Shown here in pieces: positions 47,501-55,301 of a stretch of DNA of 55,301 bases. The position numbers and the translations under genes were made by a program. The notes below the pieces were generated by a model. That model made no database searches. It was given only the letters and a program-made list of their open reading frames with translations, and was not told where the DNA came from. How positions within the stretch are numbered: position 1 is the stretch's first letter; every line of letters begins with the position of its first letter. The stretch is from Desulfobulbaceae bacterium (lineage in GTDB: Bacteria > Desulfobacterota > Desulfobulbia > Desulfobulbales > Desulfocapsaceae), in the NCBI GenBank assembly GCA_003249645.1, contig QKIH01000128.1, positions 1 to 55,301 on the forward strand, read 5' to 3'.

Positions 47501-48161
47501 GGCATACGATATCGGATACGGCGGACTCGATCACGTCCTCGCGTCCGGAGAAAACGTCAACGTTCTGGTACTTGATACCGAGGTCTATTCCAATACCGGT
47601 GGACAGATGTCCAAATCTACGCCGCGCGCTGCCATTGCTCAATTTGCTGCCGGCGGAAAGAAAATACCAAAGAAAGATATGGGTATGATCTTCTCCACCT
47701 ACGGAAACGTCTACGTTGCAAAAATTGCACTTGGTGCGAATCCGAACCAGGCGGTTAAAGCAATTGCAGAAGCCGAGGCCTACGATGGACCATCTCTGAT
47801 CATTGCCTACGCACACTGCATCAACCACGGCATCAACATGGCAAAAGGTCTCGAACAGCAGAAAAAAGCTGTTCTCTCAGGACACTGGCCGCTGTATCGT
47901 TACAATCCGGAACTCGAAGATCAGGGCAAGAATCCACTGATCATCGACTCCAAAGAACCATCCATCCCATTTGAAGAATACGCCCTCGGTGAGAACCGTT
48001 ACCGTACACTCAAAAGGGTTAACCCAAGCCAGGCAGATCAGCTTATGGAGCAGTCCCAGAAAGATGTTACCAGAGGCTGGAAGTTCCTGGTCGGACGAGC
48101 CAAGTCCCTTGAGCCGGAAGCACCTGCTGCACCTGCACCGGAAGAAAAACCGGCTGAATAA
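44589..48161 (+). CDS. nifJ: pyruvate:ferredoxin (flavodoxin) oxidoreductase
   Basis: Homodimeric-type enzyme that splits pyruvate plus CoA into acetyl-CoA, CO2 and reduced ferredoxin; reversible and central in anaerobes. The 1190 residues carry the N-terminal pyrimidine-binding domain (VITIYPITPSSPMAAEAD), two 4Fe-4S clusters (CIQCGQCSLVCPHAA at about 694; CCGCTLCVSVCPAK at about 746), the third cluster cysteines (CAGCGE at about 815 and CINHG at about 1076) and the thiamine-diphosphate site (GGDGWAYDIGYGG, about 970; EVYSNTGGQ). An alanine/proline-rich acidic tail ends the protein. AAAGGAGAA precedes the ATG. Single gene between promoters and a strong terminator. Confidence 0.97.
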   Translation: MSRKMVTIDGNQACTHVAYATSEVITIYPITPSSPMAAEADTKSAGLQENIWGSVPVVTQMQSEGGVAGAIHGSLASGAVCTTFTASQGLLLMIPNMYKIAGELTPTVFHVSARSLAYQGLSIFGDHSDVYSARQTGWGMLCSQNVQECMDMSLISTQASLKSRIPFMHFFDGFRTSHEIQKIEELSYDDMSAIIDEDLIVEHRKRALTPDRPTIKGTAQNPDVYFTGRETVNKYYNAVPAIIQETMDKFAKLTGRQYHLFDYYGSPEAKDVIVMMGSGCETTASTIDYMVAKGDKVGLVIVRLYRPFDGTAMVNALPSTVERITVLDRSKEPGSIGEPLYLDVRAAVAEAIEKNSTAYPPLILSGRYGLGSAEFTPAMIKAVVDNMRTMTPKDKFCVGPHDDVTFSSLDYDPNYNIEGADVYRAMFYGLGSDGTVGANKNTIKIIGTETDNSAQGYFVYDSKKSGSITTSHLRFGKNSIVAPYLINKANFIACHNFTFLDQYDMLANLEEGGTFLLTTSYNVKQIWKQLPKKVQEDLIAKNAKFYIIDATSLAQAIGLGARINMIMQTAFFLISGILTQEEAIKAIKDAIKKTYGKKGDKIVQMNYDAVDAAVQNIKEVNLGKTAAGHELPPTVPAEAPDFVKNVTAKIIQGKGDQVKVSEMPDDGTWPTATTQYEKRNIAVFTPEWLSENCIQCGQCSLVCPHAAIRMKVYPDQKRQPKDFKAIKAVGKAFEGHSFSIQIFTEDCCGCTLCVSVCPAKTKALQMTKNTEEHRQKEVPNVKHFLSLPEIDPAAVNPATVKGSQLLRPLFEFSGACAGCGETPYIKVATQMFGDRMLIANATGCSSIYGGNLPTTPYAQRIDGRGPAWANSLFEDNAEFGFGMRSAVDKLSKQAVELLDKAVEAKLIVKKMASDIIEASQKTQTEIEEQRGRVAKLKEKLEGNKDVIAKRLYNVADYLVKKSVWIIGGDGWAYDIGYGGLDHVLASGENVNVLVLDTEVYSNTGGQMSKSTPRAAIAQFAAGGKKIPKKDMGMIFSTYGNVYVAKIALGANPNQAVKAIAEAEAYDGPSLIIAYAHCINHGINMAKGLEQQKKAVLSGHWPLYRYNPELEDQGKNPLIIDSKEPSIPFEEYALGENRYRTLKRVNPSQADQLMEQSQKDVTRGWKFLVGRAKSLEPEAPAAPAPEEKPAE

Positions 48162-48202
48162 GAACGTCTGTCACTGCTCTTTCTTTATGAAGGAGCAGAA
48201 AT

Positions 48203-48243
48203 AAAAAAAGGGGCTGTGGAAAGAAATCCACAGCCCCTTTTTT
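48203..48243. terminator. strong bidirectional terminator after nifJ
   Basis: GGGGCTGTGGA (48210-48220) pairs with TCCACAGCCCC (48227-48237) around a 6-base loop, with an A-run before and six T after. It serves nifJ (+) and the YkgJ-type gene (-). Confidence 0.93.
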
Positions 48244-48269
48244 ATTGTGTTAAATAGAACTGATGACAG

Positions 48270-49208
48270 TTAGTTCTGCCCTCTGGACTTTTTAAACTCC
48301 TCATACTCTTTAATAGAGCTCAATACAGTTTCATCCTGCTGCTCTTTCATTTCTTTTATCTTAGCTCGTACTTTTTCTTCTTTAATCTTCAGGGTCTGTA
48401 CGCCGAAAAGTGCACTGGCAAGATATTTAAAGGAAAAATGCATGAGCTCCACATCATCATTTTTGATCTTCTCGATAGTCTCATCATCGATGATATAGGT
48501 ATCCAGGAAAGAGCTCTCAAAAATGAACTGTCTGAACTGCTCAAGAGCGGTTGATGCCATGAAAAACATTCTTTTCGCCGGTTCTGAAAGTTCAGCCTGA
48601 ATTCCAAAAGATTTACGGCGCATTACAAGACGAAGCCATTCTTTATTCATTTCATCACGAACATCAACGCCCTGATCTTCACGCCATTCACGCACGGTCC
48701 ACTCTTTATCTTCTTCAAAACCTTTGCAGTGGTCTTCTTTGACTACAAAGAAGAATTTTTCCTCTTCACTTGGAATCTCATTGCCGTCAGCATCTTTTGA
48801 ACCTCCCTCGTGAAAATCTGCCATACCGACCGGGTAGTACCGACACGCAGTTGGTCTGTCGGTATAAACAGTACAGCCTTCAGGGGTTACAAATGGACAC
48901 TTATTGTCTTCTTCCCTCAATTTGAGCATAACACCCGGCATATCGGTCTTCTCAAGATAGGTTGGAACCGTGTAGAGATGAAGAAACTCGTGGGCAGGAA
49001 TACCAAGACGCTTGGTAAGCGTCAGAATATCATACGGCGTTAATATAATTTTAATACCACCGCAGCATGCCGTGAAGCACTTGACGCCGGGGTGGCAGCG
49101 AAACTTGATTCTGCTGTCCAGGGTCAGTTTCTGCGGCAGGATGTTGGAAGGATTCCGTTCTTTTCCAAAAAGTACCTTCTCTTTTACTGTGTTGTTTTCT
49201 TCTGTCAT
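48270..49208 (-). CDS. YkgJ-family cysteine cluster protein
   Basis: 312 residues. The N-terminal half holds the cysteine pattern of the YkgJ family: FRCHPGVKCFTACCGG, then CPFVTPEGCTVYTDRPTACR, and a further cysteine in EDHCKGF. Family members are thought to bind zinc or iron-sulfur clusters; no reaction is established. The C-terminal 150 residues are mostly helical and charged, ending in a lysine/glutamate coiled-coil-like tail. AAGGTGAAG precedes the ATG. Confidence 0.88.
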   Translation of the reverse strand: MTEENNTVKEKVLFGKERNPSNILPQKLTLDSRIKFRCHPGVKCFTACCGGIKIILTPYDILTLTKRLGIPAHEFLHLYTVPTYLEKTDMPGVMLKLREEDNKCPFVTPEGCTVYTDRPTACRYYPVGMADFHEGGSKDADGNEIPSEEEKFFFVVKEDHCKGFEEDKEWTVREWREDQGVDVRDEMNKEWLRLVMRRKSFGIQAELSEPAKRMFFMASTALEQFRQFIFESSFLDTYIIDDETIEKIKNDDVELMHFSFKYLASALFGVQTLKIKEEKVRAKIKEMKEQQDETVLSSIKEYEEFKKSRGQN

Positions 49209-49485
49209 TACTTCACCTTATCTAATATAAAAGCTATTTAGACCCATTTCTTCGCTGGGTAATTTGCCATAAAACAAGGCCTGCATTGTATACGCCATGG
49301 CCACTTGTGTCAAACCATATTCTCGGCGCCAAATCCGCAAAACCTTGGCAGTATCCGCATTTGTAGCATATGTCCGGCTGTTATTCCATTGCAGTTTTTA
49401 GAAAAAATTCTTATATGTGAGGATGATTGAAAACGGAATAACCAATGGTTTTTCGTAATGAGCAATTTTTTACTTAGCAGGACAT

Positions 49486-49680
49486 ATGAAATTATTTGTA
49501 AAGCCGATTGATCTGACTGATGTTCAAACTGTAATATATCACCTTCCTGATGGACCATCTCTCACATTGAAAACTGACGGAATTGGACAATTTCTCGACT
49601 TTGAACTGGAACAAGGTCACGTCTGTGACACCTCGACCATTGACGGAGTACTCCACTTCTTTCCAAAAGGAAATGCCTGA
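49486..49680 (+). CDS. small hypothetical protein
   Basis: 64 residues, soluble and acidic, with one cysteine and no recognised domain (starts MKLFVKPIDLTDVQTVIYHL). AGGA lies shortly before the ATG. It ends 22 bases before the PHP phosphatase gene on the same strand, so it may be the first gene of a small operon. Its codon use and composition look like its neighbours, which supports a real gene, but no function is known. Confidence 0.5.
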   Translation: MKLFVKPIDLTDVQTVIYHLPDGPSLTLKTDGIGQFLDFELEQGHVCDTSTIDGVLHFFPKGNA

Positions 49681-49702
49681 TAGTTCTCCTATGATGTAAG
49701 TT

Positions 49703-50491
49703 ATGCAGATAGATACCTCCATTGACCACCATGTCCATACAAGGCTCTGCCACCATGGCATTGGTGAGATGGAGGAATACGTCCTGGCTGCCATCGATTG
49801 CGGTCTCTCCACCCTGCAGTTTCTCGAACATATGGAAGCACAGGTCAGTTATTTCGAATCGACCTGGCTGACAGATGACGACTTCTCGTACTATTTCAAG
49901 GAAAGCTGTCGCCTTAAGGAAAAGTACGGTCATAAGATCTCCATCAAACTTGGTGCAGAAGTCGGCTTTAACCCGGCAGCAGAACACATTCTGCTCTCAC
50001 GGATAGCAACCTTTCCTTTTGATGCGATAGGCATCAGCTGCCATTTCATCAAACACCGAACTTCTCAATATGATCTCAATCTTTTCAGTCGGAAAGAACA
50101 GAATAAAGCTGCTATTGAAACAGCCGGCCGTAACGAGATACTGACGGCGTATTTTTCCCGCCTCATCAAAGCAGTAGACACTCTGCCCGGTACCATGGTC
50201 TGTCATCTCGACGCTGCCCTTCGGCATCTTCCCGAGCTGACACTCAATGGGTGTCACCGTCAATTGATTGATACGCTGCTGAAGAAAATCGCTGAAAAGG
50301 AAATGATGCTCGAGGTGAATACTTCTGGACTAGCTATCAGGTCAGAACCGTTTCCTGCCCCGTGGATTATAAAAAAAGCTCTGCAGTATGGGATAAAACT
50401 GGCAGCCAGCTCCGATGCCCATAAGCCATCCGATGTCGGCAGATATTTCGACCAGCTGCCGTCCTATATTGATGGTTGTATTCTATCCTAA
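49703..50491 (+). CDS. PHP-domain phosphatase (HisK-type histidinol phosphatase-like)
   Basis: 262 residues with the metal-ligand motifs of the PHP family: DHHVHTRLCHHG, FLEHME, LGAEVGFN, ISCHFIK, CHLDAALR and ASSDAHKPSDVG. This set matches PHP-type histidinol phosphatases, which remove phosphate from histidinol phosphate in histidine synthesis. Other PHP phosphoesterase substrates cannot be excluded, and no his genes are adjacent. Its 3' end overlaps the convergent HEAT-repeat gene by 9 bases. The ribosome binding site is weak. Confidence 0.85.
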   Translation: MQIDTSIDHHVHTRLCHHGIGEMEEYVLAAIDCGLSTLQFLEHMEAQVSYFESTWLTDDDFSYYFKESCRLKEKYGHKISIKLGAEVGFNPAAEHILLSRIATFPFDAIGISCHFIKHRTSQYDLNLFSRKEQNKAAIETAGRNEILTAYFSRLIKAVDTLPGTMVCHLDAALRHLPELTLNGCHRQLIDTLLKKIAEKEMMLEVNTSGLAIRSEPFPAPWIIKKALQYGIKLAASSDAHKPSDVGRYFDQLPSYIDGCILS

Positions 50492-52102
50492 AAACTCATC
50501 CATCGCCGCCCGTAATGTGTTCACATTAAACGGTTTATGGATAACCTTGTTTACTCCGGCAGCATAGGCGGCCTCATTATCATTGACCTCATTCTGGGTG
50601 GTAACCATGATAATCGGCAGCAATTTCAAACTGTAACGCTCACGAATTTTTTGCGCTAACTGGATACCTGTAATATCAGGCATATTGAGATCGGTAAGAA
50701 CCATCAGCGGCTTTTCTGTCTTCAGCCACTCGATGGCTGATGCTGGAAATTCAAACAAGACCGGATCATAACCAAGCTCATGAAGAGTCGCTTTATAGAT
50801 ATTGAGAATCATGCGTGAGTCATCTACCGCCACAACCTTCGGCTTGACACTGTCATCATCCTCACCTTTAATCTTCTGGGCAAAGACATTGTGTCCATGG
50901 CTTTTCAGGAGGTTGTGATAATGCTCTCTGATATCTTTATGGGTGTGCGGCAGATAAATCAGCGCCAATTCCTGAAAATCTTCTTCCTCGGAAAGACTTA
51001 AGAAAATTTTATCCACCTGCGCATTCACTATAATCTTGGCAATATGCCGCGCCTCTTCATCTTTGTTACGCAGCAGATTTTTCAGGCCAGCCACCATAAT
51101 ATCTGAAAAATTCTGGTCGATCGCTCTTGCTGCAGCGACACAGACATGATCTTCCGGATCGGTGAGACCGGTTGTCAGAGTATAGGCGCCTGCTTTAAGC
51201 GGCAAAATAGCAAGTGCCTCATAGGCGGCAAAACGCACATTGGCATTTTTCGGCTCACTTGCGAGCAGCTTTCGAATAGGCTTTACTGCAGATTCATCAC
51301 CTATATCTCCAAGCACATTCAAGGTGTGAATAAGAAAATCTGGGTCATCTGATTTGAGATTGTCAATGAGAAACGGGACCGATTTCGGGCCAATGGAAAC
51401 GAGCTCTTTTTTGGCATAGCTGCGCATATGGGCATAATGTGATCCCAGCGTATCGTTGAGTTTCTCCAGCGAGACATGATCCTGCACTTCAGCGAAAATA
51501 GAGAGAATCATAAAGTCTATCTCATTGTCCGTCCCCATCCTCTCCGCCAGCCTGTGCATAGCAGTCGGTGTCCCCACCTGACCAAGAGCATGAACCGCAG
51601 CAATAATAAGATCTCTGTTTGCGGCGTAGAGAAAGTCCGTCAGCGTGTTCGTGGCAAGCGGATCGCCAAGAAGCCCCAGGGTCTCGATGATCAGCATGAT
51701 CTCTGATTCAATCTTGGAATGTGCCAGGATATCAAGCAGAATTGAGGTGGCATCATCAAAACGCAGTTCGCCGACAATTTGAATCAGCAGGGTTTTATCT
51801 GTAACTTTAGGATTCTGAAGGAGTTTAGTCAGCAGTTCCGGGTAAGCTATTATATTGGAAATTAATGTTTCTTTGATGATCGGCAGTTTCTCTACCACAT
51901 CGGCATGCTCGTTTACCAGATAGAGTAAAAGAGGCGTAGAAAATTCAACATCACCGCGAGATAACTCATAAAGAAGCCGATTCTGTGTCTGCAGATCAAC
52001 CTGACCCAGATGTGAAAGAACTATCTGCGCTTTAAGAGAGTCTCCCGTGGATATATTATGCTGAATTTCAGTTATCATGTCATGGGCATTCAAATCAGCC
52101 AT
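50483..52102 (-). CDS. HEAT-repeat protein with C-terminal CheY-like receiver
   Basis: 539 residues. About 400 residues of HEAT/armadillo-like helical repeats (ATNTLTDFLYAANRDLIIAA, SVPFLIDNLKSDDPDFLIHT and similar) precede a receiver domain with VDDSRMILNIYK, phospho-aspartate in VLTDLNMPDITG (about 470), VTTQNE and the lysine in VIHKPF. There is no DNA-binding or enzymatic output, so phosphorylation probably changes protein-protein binding of the HEAT scaffold. GGTGGAGG precedes the ATG. No kinase is adjacent; the hybrid kinase at 41098-42981 carries its own receiver. Confidence 0.88.
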   Translation of the reverse strand: MADLNAHDMITEIQHNISTGDSLKAQIVLSHLGQVDLQTQNRLLYELSRGDVEFSTPLLLYLVNEHADVVEKLPIIKETLISNIIAYPELLTKLLQNPKVTDKTLLIQIVGELRFDDATSILLDILAHSKIESEIMLIIETLGLLGDPLATNTLTDFLYAANRDLIIAAVHALGQVGTPTAMHRLAERMGTDNEIDFMILSIFAEVQDHVSLEKLNDTLGSHYAHMRSYAKKELVSIGPKSVPFLIDNLKSDDPDFLIHTLNVLGDIGDESAVKPIRKLLASEPKNANVRFAAYEALAILPLKAGAYTLTTGLTDPEDHVCVAAARAIDQNFSDIMVAGLKNLLRNKDEEARHIAKIIVNAQVDKIFLSLSEEEDFQELALIYLPHTHKDIREHYHNLLKSHGHNVFAQKIKGEDDDSVKPKVVAVDDSRMILNIYKATLHELGYDPVLFEFPASAIEWLKTEKPLMVLTDLNMPDITGIQLAQKIRERYSLKLLPIIMVTTQNEVNDNEAAYAAGVNKVIHKPFNVNTLRAAMDEFLG

Positions 52103-52150
52103 AAATCGCCTCCACCCCAGTTAACAGTAAAAATTTATTGGGAAGTTATG

Positions 52151-52194
52151 AAAAAAACTCTGTGATCATATCAATACTATCACAGAGTTTTTTC
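52151..52194. terminator. bidirectional-looking terminator downstream of the flavoprotein gene
   Basis: ACTCTGTGAT (52157-52166) pairs with ATCACAGAGT (52179-52188). On the minus strand it is followed by a T-run (A-run at 52151-52157), which ends the flavoprotein-rhodanese transcript before the HEAT gene; T residues also follow on the plus strand. Confidence 0.85.
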
Positions 52195-52265
52195 ATTTGT
52201 CCAATATCCTCACCAAAAATTATTCTCAGGTGTCTGCCATGACAAACAACTTGAAATAACGAGAC

Positions 52266-54008
52266 TTATTCATCGCCTCCGAATACTGCAGGCAGCCAGT
52301 CACCGCCTATGCGCTTGACCACGTTAAACCCGCCTGCCATCACGATGTTATTTGTCCGTCCATTGTGATCGAGAATACGCTGCATCTCATAGGAACGCGA
52401 TCCAGCATTGCAGAAGATGACCATCATTTTTTCGGTCGGTAGTTCGGCCCACCTTTCACGTAACTGCTCATAGGGCATGGTCAGCCAGAAATCAGCACCG
52501 AATTTTTCTACAAACGGCTCTGTCTGCTTGGGATGACGAACATCAAGTACCACCCAGTCAGGATGAGTCTCTGGTTTTTCTATCCAGGCATAGAACTCGT
52601 CTATATCGATTTTTCGTAATCGACCGTCACAGATATTTTCCGCCACATAGGCTGCTGCATTGATGGAATCAATCGCAGATGAATACGGTGGAGCATATGC
52701 CATTTCCATATTGGAAAAGTCTTCCACTGTCGCCCCCTGCATCAAAAGAGCAGCGGCTGCGTCGATTCTCGCCGAGATACTATCGTTATTCGGCCCGACA
52801 CCCTGGAAGCCAAGCACTTTACGGGTGCGTTTATCAAAAACAAGTTCAAAACAGGCAATGGCCTGGGTTGGGAAGAAATGCGCTCGGTCGGCAGGAGACG
52901 TGAGCGAAACATCAGCATCAAAGCCTTCCGCCTTTGCAACATCAAGAGAAATACCTGTTGCCCCGATACACATATCGAACCCTTTCATGATAAAGGAACC
53001 GACACCGCCTTCAAAAATCGAAGGAATTCCGCAGATGTTATCACCTGCCACCCTGCCCTCTTTGTTTGCAAGAGAACCAAGCGGAGCGAAGAACCGCTTT
53101 CCGGTAACACAGTGCTTGATCTCAACACAGTCACCGGCGGCAAAGATTGACGGATCGTTGGTCTGCATTCTCTCGTTGACGACTATTGCACCCATGTGAG
53201 AGACGTGCAGTCCGGCATCTTTGGCAATCTGTGTGCGTGGACGGACACCGGCAGCCATGACGACAAGATCAGCCTCCAGCGTACGTTTACTGGTCTTCAC
53301 GCCGGTTACCTTGCCGTCTTCACCGAGAATCTCGACAGCACCTTCACCAAGATAGATATCAACACCGCTGTCACGAAGATGCTTGGTCAGAATCGTCGCC
53401 ATGGACCAGTTGACGATACGCGGCAGAATCTGCGGCATAAATTCAACAATTGAAGTCTCGAGGCCCCATAAATCTGCAAACGCCTCAGCCATTTCAATAC
53501 CGATGGCTCCGCCGCCGATAACAACGACTTTACCGACCTTGCCCTTTGCAACCCGATCCTTGATCTCAATGGCCTTGTGCAGGTCGCTGATGGTAAATAC
53601 ACCATCAAGATCAACACCAGGAATCGGCAGAACGAAAGGCTGGCTGCCGGTTGCAAGCAACAGTTTGTCATAGGCAAGCTCTTGTTTCTCACCGGTATTT
53701 ACATTTTGCACTTCGACCTTCTTATTCTTCCTGTCGATACTGAGGGCTCTTGTCGATGTGAGGGTTTTTATTCCTTTGGCAAATTCAAAAAAGAACTCGT
53801 CCCTCAGCATATGAAAGCTGGTTGAACGAAGTTCCGACTCATCACTGACATCACCGGAGACATAATAAGGGATTCCACAGCCGCCATAACTTATAAGATT
53901 ATCCTGATCGACCATAGTCACTTCCATATCAGGATTAAGCCGTTTTATTCTGCAGCCAGCCTTTGGACCGGCGGCCACACCTCCAATAATCAAAACTTTT
54001 TCACTCAT
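52266..54008 (-). CDS. CoA-disulfide/persulfide reductase-type flavoprotein with rhodanese domain
   Basis: 580 residues. N-terminal FAD domain (KVLIIGGVAAGPKAGCRIKR), redox cysteine in SYGGCGIPYYVSG (Cys44), NAD domain (KVVVIGGGAIGIEMAEAF) and AAGDCVE. A C-terminal rhodanese domain (about 480-580) has an active-site loop FCNAGSRS (about 528). This architecture matches NADH-dependent persulfide reductases (Npsr) and CoADR-RHD proteins, which reduce CoA persulfides or disulfides with NADH. I chose ATG 54008 because TGGAGGA lies upstream and the FAD motif starts at once; the frame extends 19 residues further. It fits a sulfur-metabolising anaerobe. Confidence 0.9.
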   Translation of the reverse strand: MSEKVLIIGGVAAGPKAGCRIKRLNPDMEVTMVDQDNLISYGGCGIPYYVSGDVSDESELRSTSFHMLRDEFFFEFAKGIKTLTSTRALSIDRKNKKVEVQNVNTGEKQELAYDKLLLATGSQPFVLPIPGVDLDGVFTISDLHKAIEIKDRVAKGKVGKVVVIGGGAIGIEMAEAFADLWGLETSIVEFMPQILPRIVNWSMATILTKHLRDSGVDIYLGEGAVEILGEDGKVTGVKTSKRTLEADLVVMAAGVRPRTQIAKDAGLHVSHMGAIVVNERMQTNDPSIFAAGDCVEIKHCVTGKRFFAPLGSLANKEGRVAGDNICGIPSIFEGGVGSFIMKGFDMCIGATGISLDVAKAEGFDADVSLTSPADRAHFFPTQAIACFELVFDKRTRKVLGFQGVGPNNDSISARIDAAAALLMQGATVEDFSNMEMAYAPPYSSAIDSINAAAYVAENICDGRLRKIDIDEFYAWIEKPETHPDWVVLDVRHPKQTEPFVEKFGADFWLTMPYEQLRERWAELPTEKMMVIFCNAGSRSYEMQRILDHNGRTNNIVMAGGFNVVKRIGGDWLPAVFGGDE

Positions 54009-54090
54009 TGTATCCTCCAAAACAGACACGTCTGGTTTTTGAGCACTTATGCATGCAATGCTCAATTTATTTCAATGATTTCTCAATGAT

Positions 54091-54882
54091 TTATTGTAAC
54101 CGGTCAAGGCGCAACCGGTGTCTCTCGTCGAACATAAATCGACTTATCAGCCATATGGCACAAACTACTCCGAATCCTGTTCCTGCAGCAATGAGAAACA
54201 TGATAAGAATCTGGTACTTGACCGCTTCAACCGGTGGCGTACCGCCAAGAATCTGACCGGTCATCATTCCCGGCAGGCTCACCACCCCGGCTGCCGCCAT
54301 TGAATTAATAAGCGGAATCATGCCGGCTCGCATGCAGTCCTGACGAATCTCTCTGCTGGCCTGCTGCCAGCTCTGGCCCAGAAGAAGACGCTGCTCAACC
54401 TTTTCACGCTGTTCAAAAAACAGAGATGTCAGTCGATCGGTAGCCAGCGCAATCCCGTTCATCGTATTGCCGAGCATCATTCCCAGCAGCGGCACGGCAT
54501 ATTGCGGAGTATACCAGGGATCGACCCGAATAACGACAAACAGAGCAAGAAGAGTAATGGAAAAAGAGGACAGAAACATCGAAAAGGTACTGATATGCAT
54601 GCCGGCCAGCCCTTTTATCCTCCTCTTCGGCCTGGCCTGCACTTCAAATCCCGCCATGCTCAACATGACAAAAGAGAGCAGCACAACCAGCCATGGGTTG
54701 GCATTATCAAACAGGAACTTCAGGATAAGGCCGACTGCCAGCAGCTGGGCGGTCATCCGGATACTGTAAAGAATAAGTTTTCTGGCAATTCGCAGTTGGA
54801 ACGCTACGGTGACGAAAGACAGTATGACAATTAAGCCGGCCGCAAGAGAAAGATCGAGTGCGCTGAGAGAAATGAGTTGCAT
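54091..54882 (-). CDS. fetB: FetB-like ABC exporter permease (UPF0014)
   Basis: 263 residues with about seven hydrophobic helices and family stretches RMTAQLLAVGLILKFLF, VPLLGMMLGNTMNGIALA and PLINSMAAAGVVSLPGMMTGQILGG. E. coli FetAB is an iron exporter that helps against oxidative stress; this function is inferred by family. AGGAGG precedes the ATG, which lies 4 bases after the stop of the ATPase gene. Confidence 0.9.
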   Translation of the reverse strand: MQLISLSALDLSLAAGLIVILSFVTVAFQLRIARKLILYSIRMTAQLLAVGLILKFLFDNANPWLVVLLSFVMLSMAGFEVQARPKRRIKGLAGMHISTFSMFLSSFSITLLALFVVIRVDPWYTPQYAVPLLGMMLGNTMNGIALATDRLTSLFFEQREKVEQRLLLGQSWQQASREIRQDCMRAGMIPLINSMAAAGVVSLPGMMTGQILGGTPPVEAVKYQILIMFLIAAGTGFGVVCAIWLISRFMFDERHRLRLDRLQ

Positions 54883-54886
54883 AGGA

Positions 54887-55301
54887 TCAGTCCTCCTGTC
54901 CGGTAGCCAGAATTTCTGTCAGCCCATCTTTTCTCATGAGATATTGCCTGTCTGCCAAACGCTTCAACTGATCTGGATCGTGACTGATAATCAGCAGGGC
55001 TCTTCCCTTTTCTTTCAGGGAAAAGATAAGCGATTCAACATGTTCTACAGCTACATGATCAAGGTTCGATGTCGGTTCATCAAGAAGAAGAATTCTCGGC
55101 TGGTTGACAAGCATCCGAAAAATGGCCAGTCGCTGTCTTTCACCTGATGAGAGTCTGCTTATACTCCAGTCAAGAACCTCAACTCCAAAACCCAGCTTCT
55201 GCAAGAGAGCTTTTTTCTCCTGGTCAAATGACGCGGCTGCTTCAAAATGTTCAGCGACAGTATCATACCACCAGGCAGATTCGGCCGGGACGAGGCCGAC
55301 A
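54887..55301 (-). CDS. fetA: FetA-like ABC transporter ATP-binding protein, partial
   Basis: Partner ATPase of the FetB-like permease, cut by the right window edge; about 137 C-terminal residues remain. The frame is open to the edge, so an internal ATG at 55204 is not the start. The signature is LSSGERQR, Walker B is ILLLDEPTS and the switch histidine is in IISHD. The Q-loop region reads VGLVPAESAWWYDTV, with alanine where glutamine is expected. Walker A lies outside the window. Confidence 0.88.
   Translation of the reverse strand, partial: VGLVPAESAWWYDTVAEHFEAAASFDQEKKALLQKLGFGVEVLDWSISRLSSGERQRLAIFRMLVNQPRILLLDEPTSNLDHVAVEHVESLIFSLKEKGRALLIISHDPDQLKRLADRQYLMRKDGLTEILATGQED

Overview
The window looks like a chromosomal segment of an anaerobic, mid-GC Gram-negative bacterium. 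The large single-chain pyruvate:ferredoxin oxidoreductase, the CoA-disulfide/persulfide-reductase-type flavoprotein with a rhodanese tail, the TRAP system, the many c-di-GMP/PAS proteins and the general protein style suggest a Desulfobulbales-like Desulfobacterota (sulfate- or sulfur-metabolising). That placement is inference from gene content. No rRNA, tRNA, CRISPR, prophage or intact insertion sequence was recognised.

Layout. 1-2521 (-): ABC importer of the nitrate/taurine/sulfonate class (binding protein, permease with an enlarged periplasmic segment, ATPase cut by the window edge). 2971-12240 (+): compact five-gene amidoligase/transglutaminase array (circularly permuted ATP-grasp, alpha-E, transglutaminase-DUF2126, fused ATP-grasp/alpha-E, transglutaminase), followed by a secreted gingipain-fold-like protein (12375-14306). 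A 13-bp motif occurs upstream of both the importer and the array in opposite orientation, so they may share control. 14473-18305: PilZ protein, a decayed M14/desuccinylase remnant, argA, and an RluA-type pseudouridine synthase. 18640-22395: an ammonium transporter fused to HAMP-like, PAS, GGDEF and EAL domains, with a sigma54-like promoter candidate. 22441-24141 (-): DUF554, DUF190 and a MarR regulator. 24574-29384 (+): translationally coupled GH17-GT2 glucan synthase (NdvB type) and a membrane alkaline-phosphatase-fold transferase (OpgB/LtaS type), probably making and decorating a beta-glucan. 29426-33231 (-): TRAP transporter dctPQM followed by a dehydrogenase of the NAD-type quinate/shikimate class, suggesting uptake and oxidation of quinate/shikimate.

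33475-33588 holds an unlisted 36-codon ORF with a good ribosome binding site and a terminator. 33776-38650 (-): polyphosphate kinase 2; HNH nuclease, folC and a UvrD/PcrA-like helicase in one unit. 38789-44052: small conserved-looking proteins, a diguanylate cyclase, a TM2 protein, a hybrid histidine kinase, a DUF493 protein. 44589-48161: nifJ behind a long leader with a strong-looking promoter. 48270-55301: YkgJ-type cysteine cluster protein, a 64-residue ORF, PHP phosphatase, HEAT-repeat response regulator, flavoprotein-rhodanese, and the FetAB-type exporter cut by the right edge.

The most promising poorly described system is the five-gene amidoligase/transglutaminase array with its possible partner importer and neighbouring secreted protein. 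The array type is known from comparative genomics; its product, to my knowledge, is not established.
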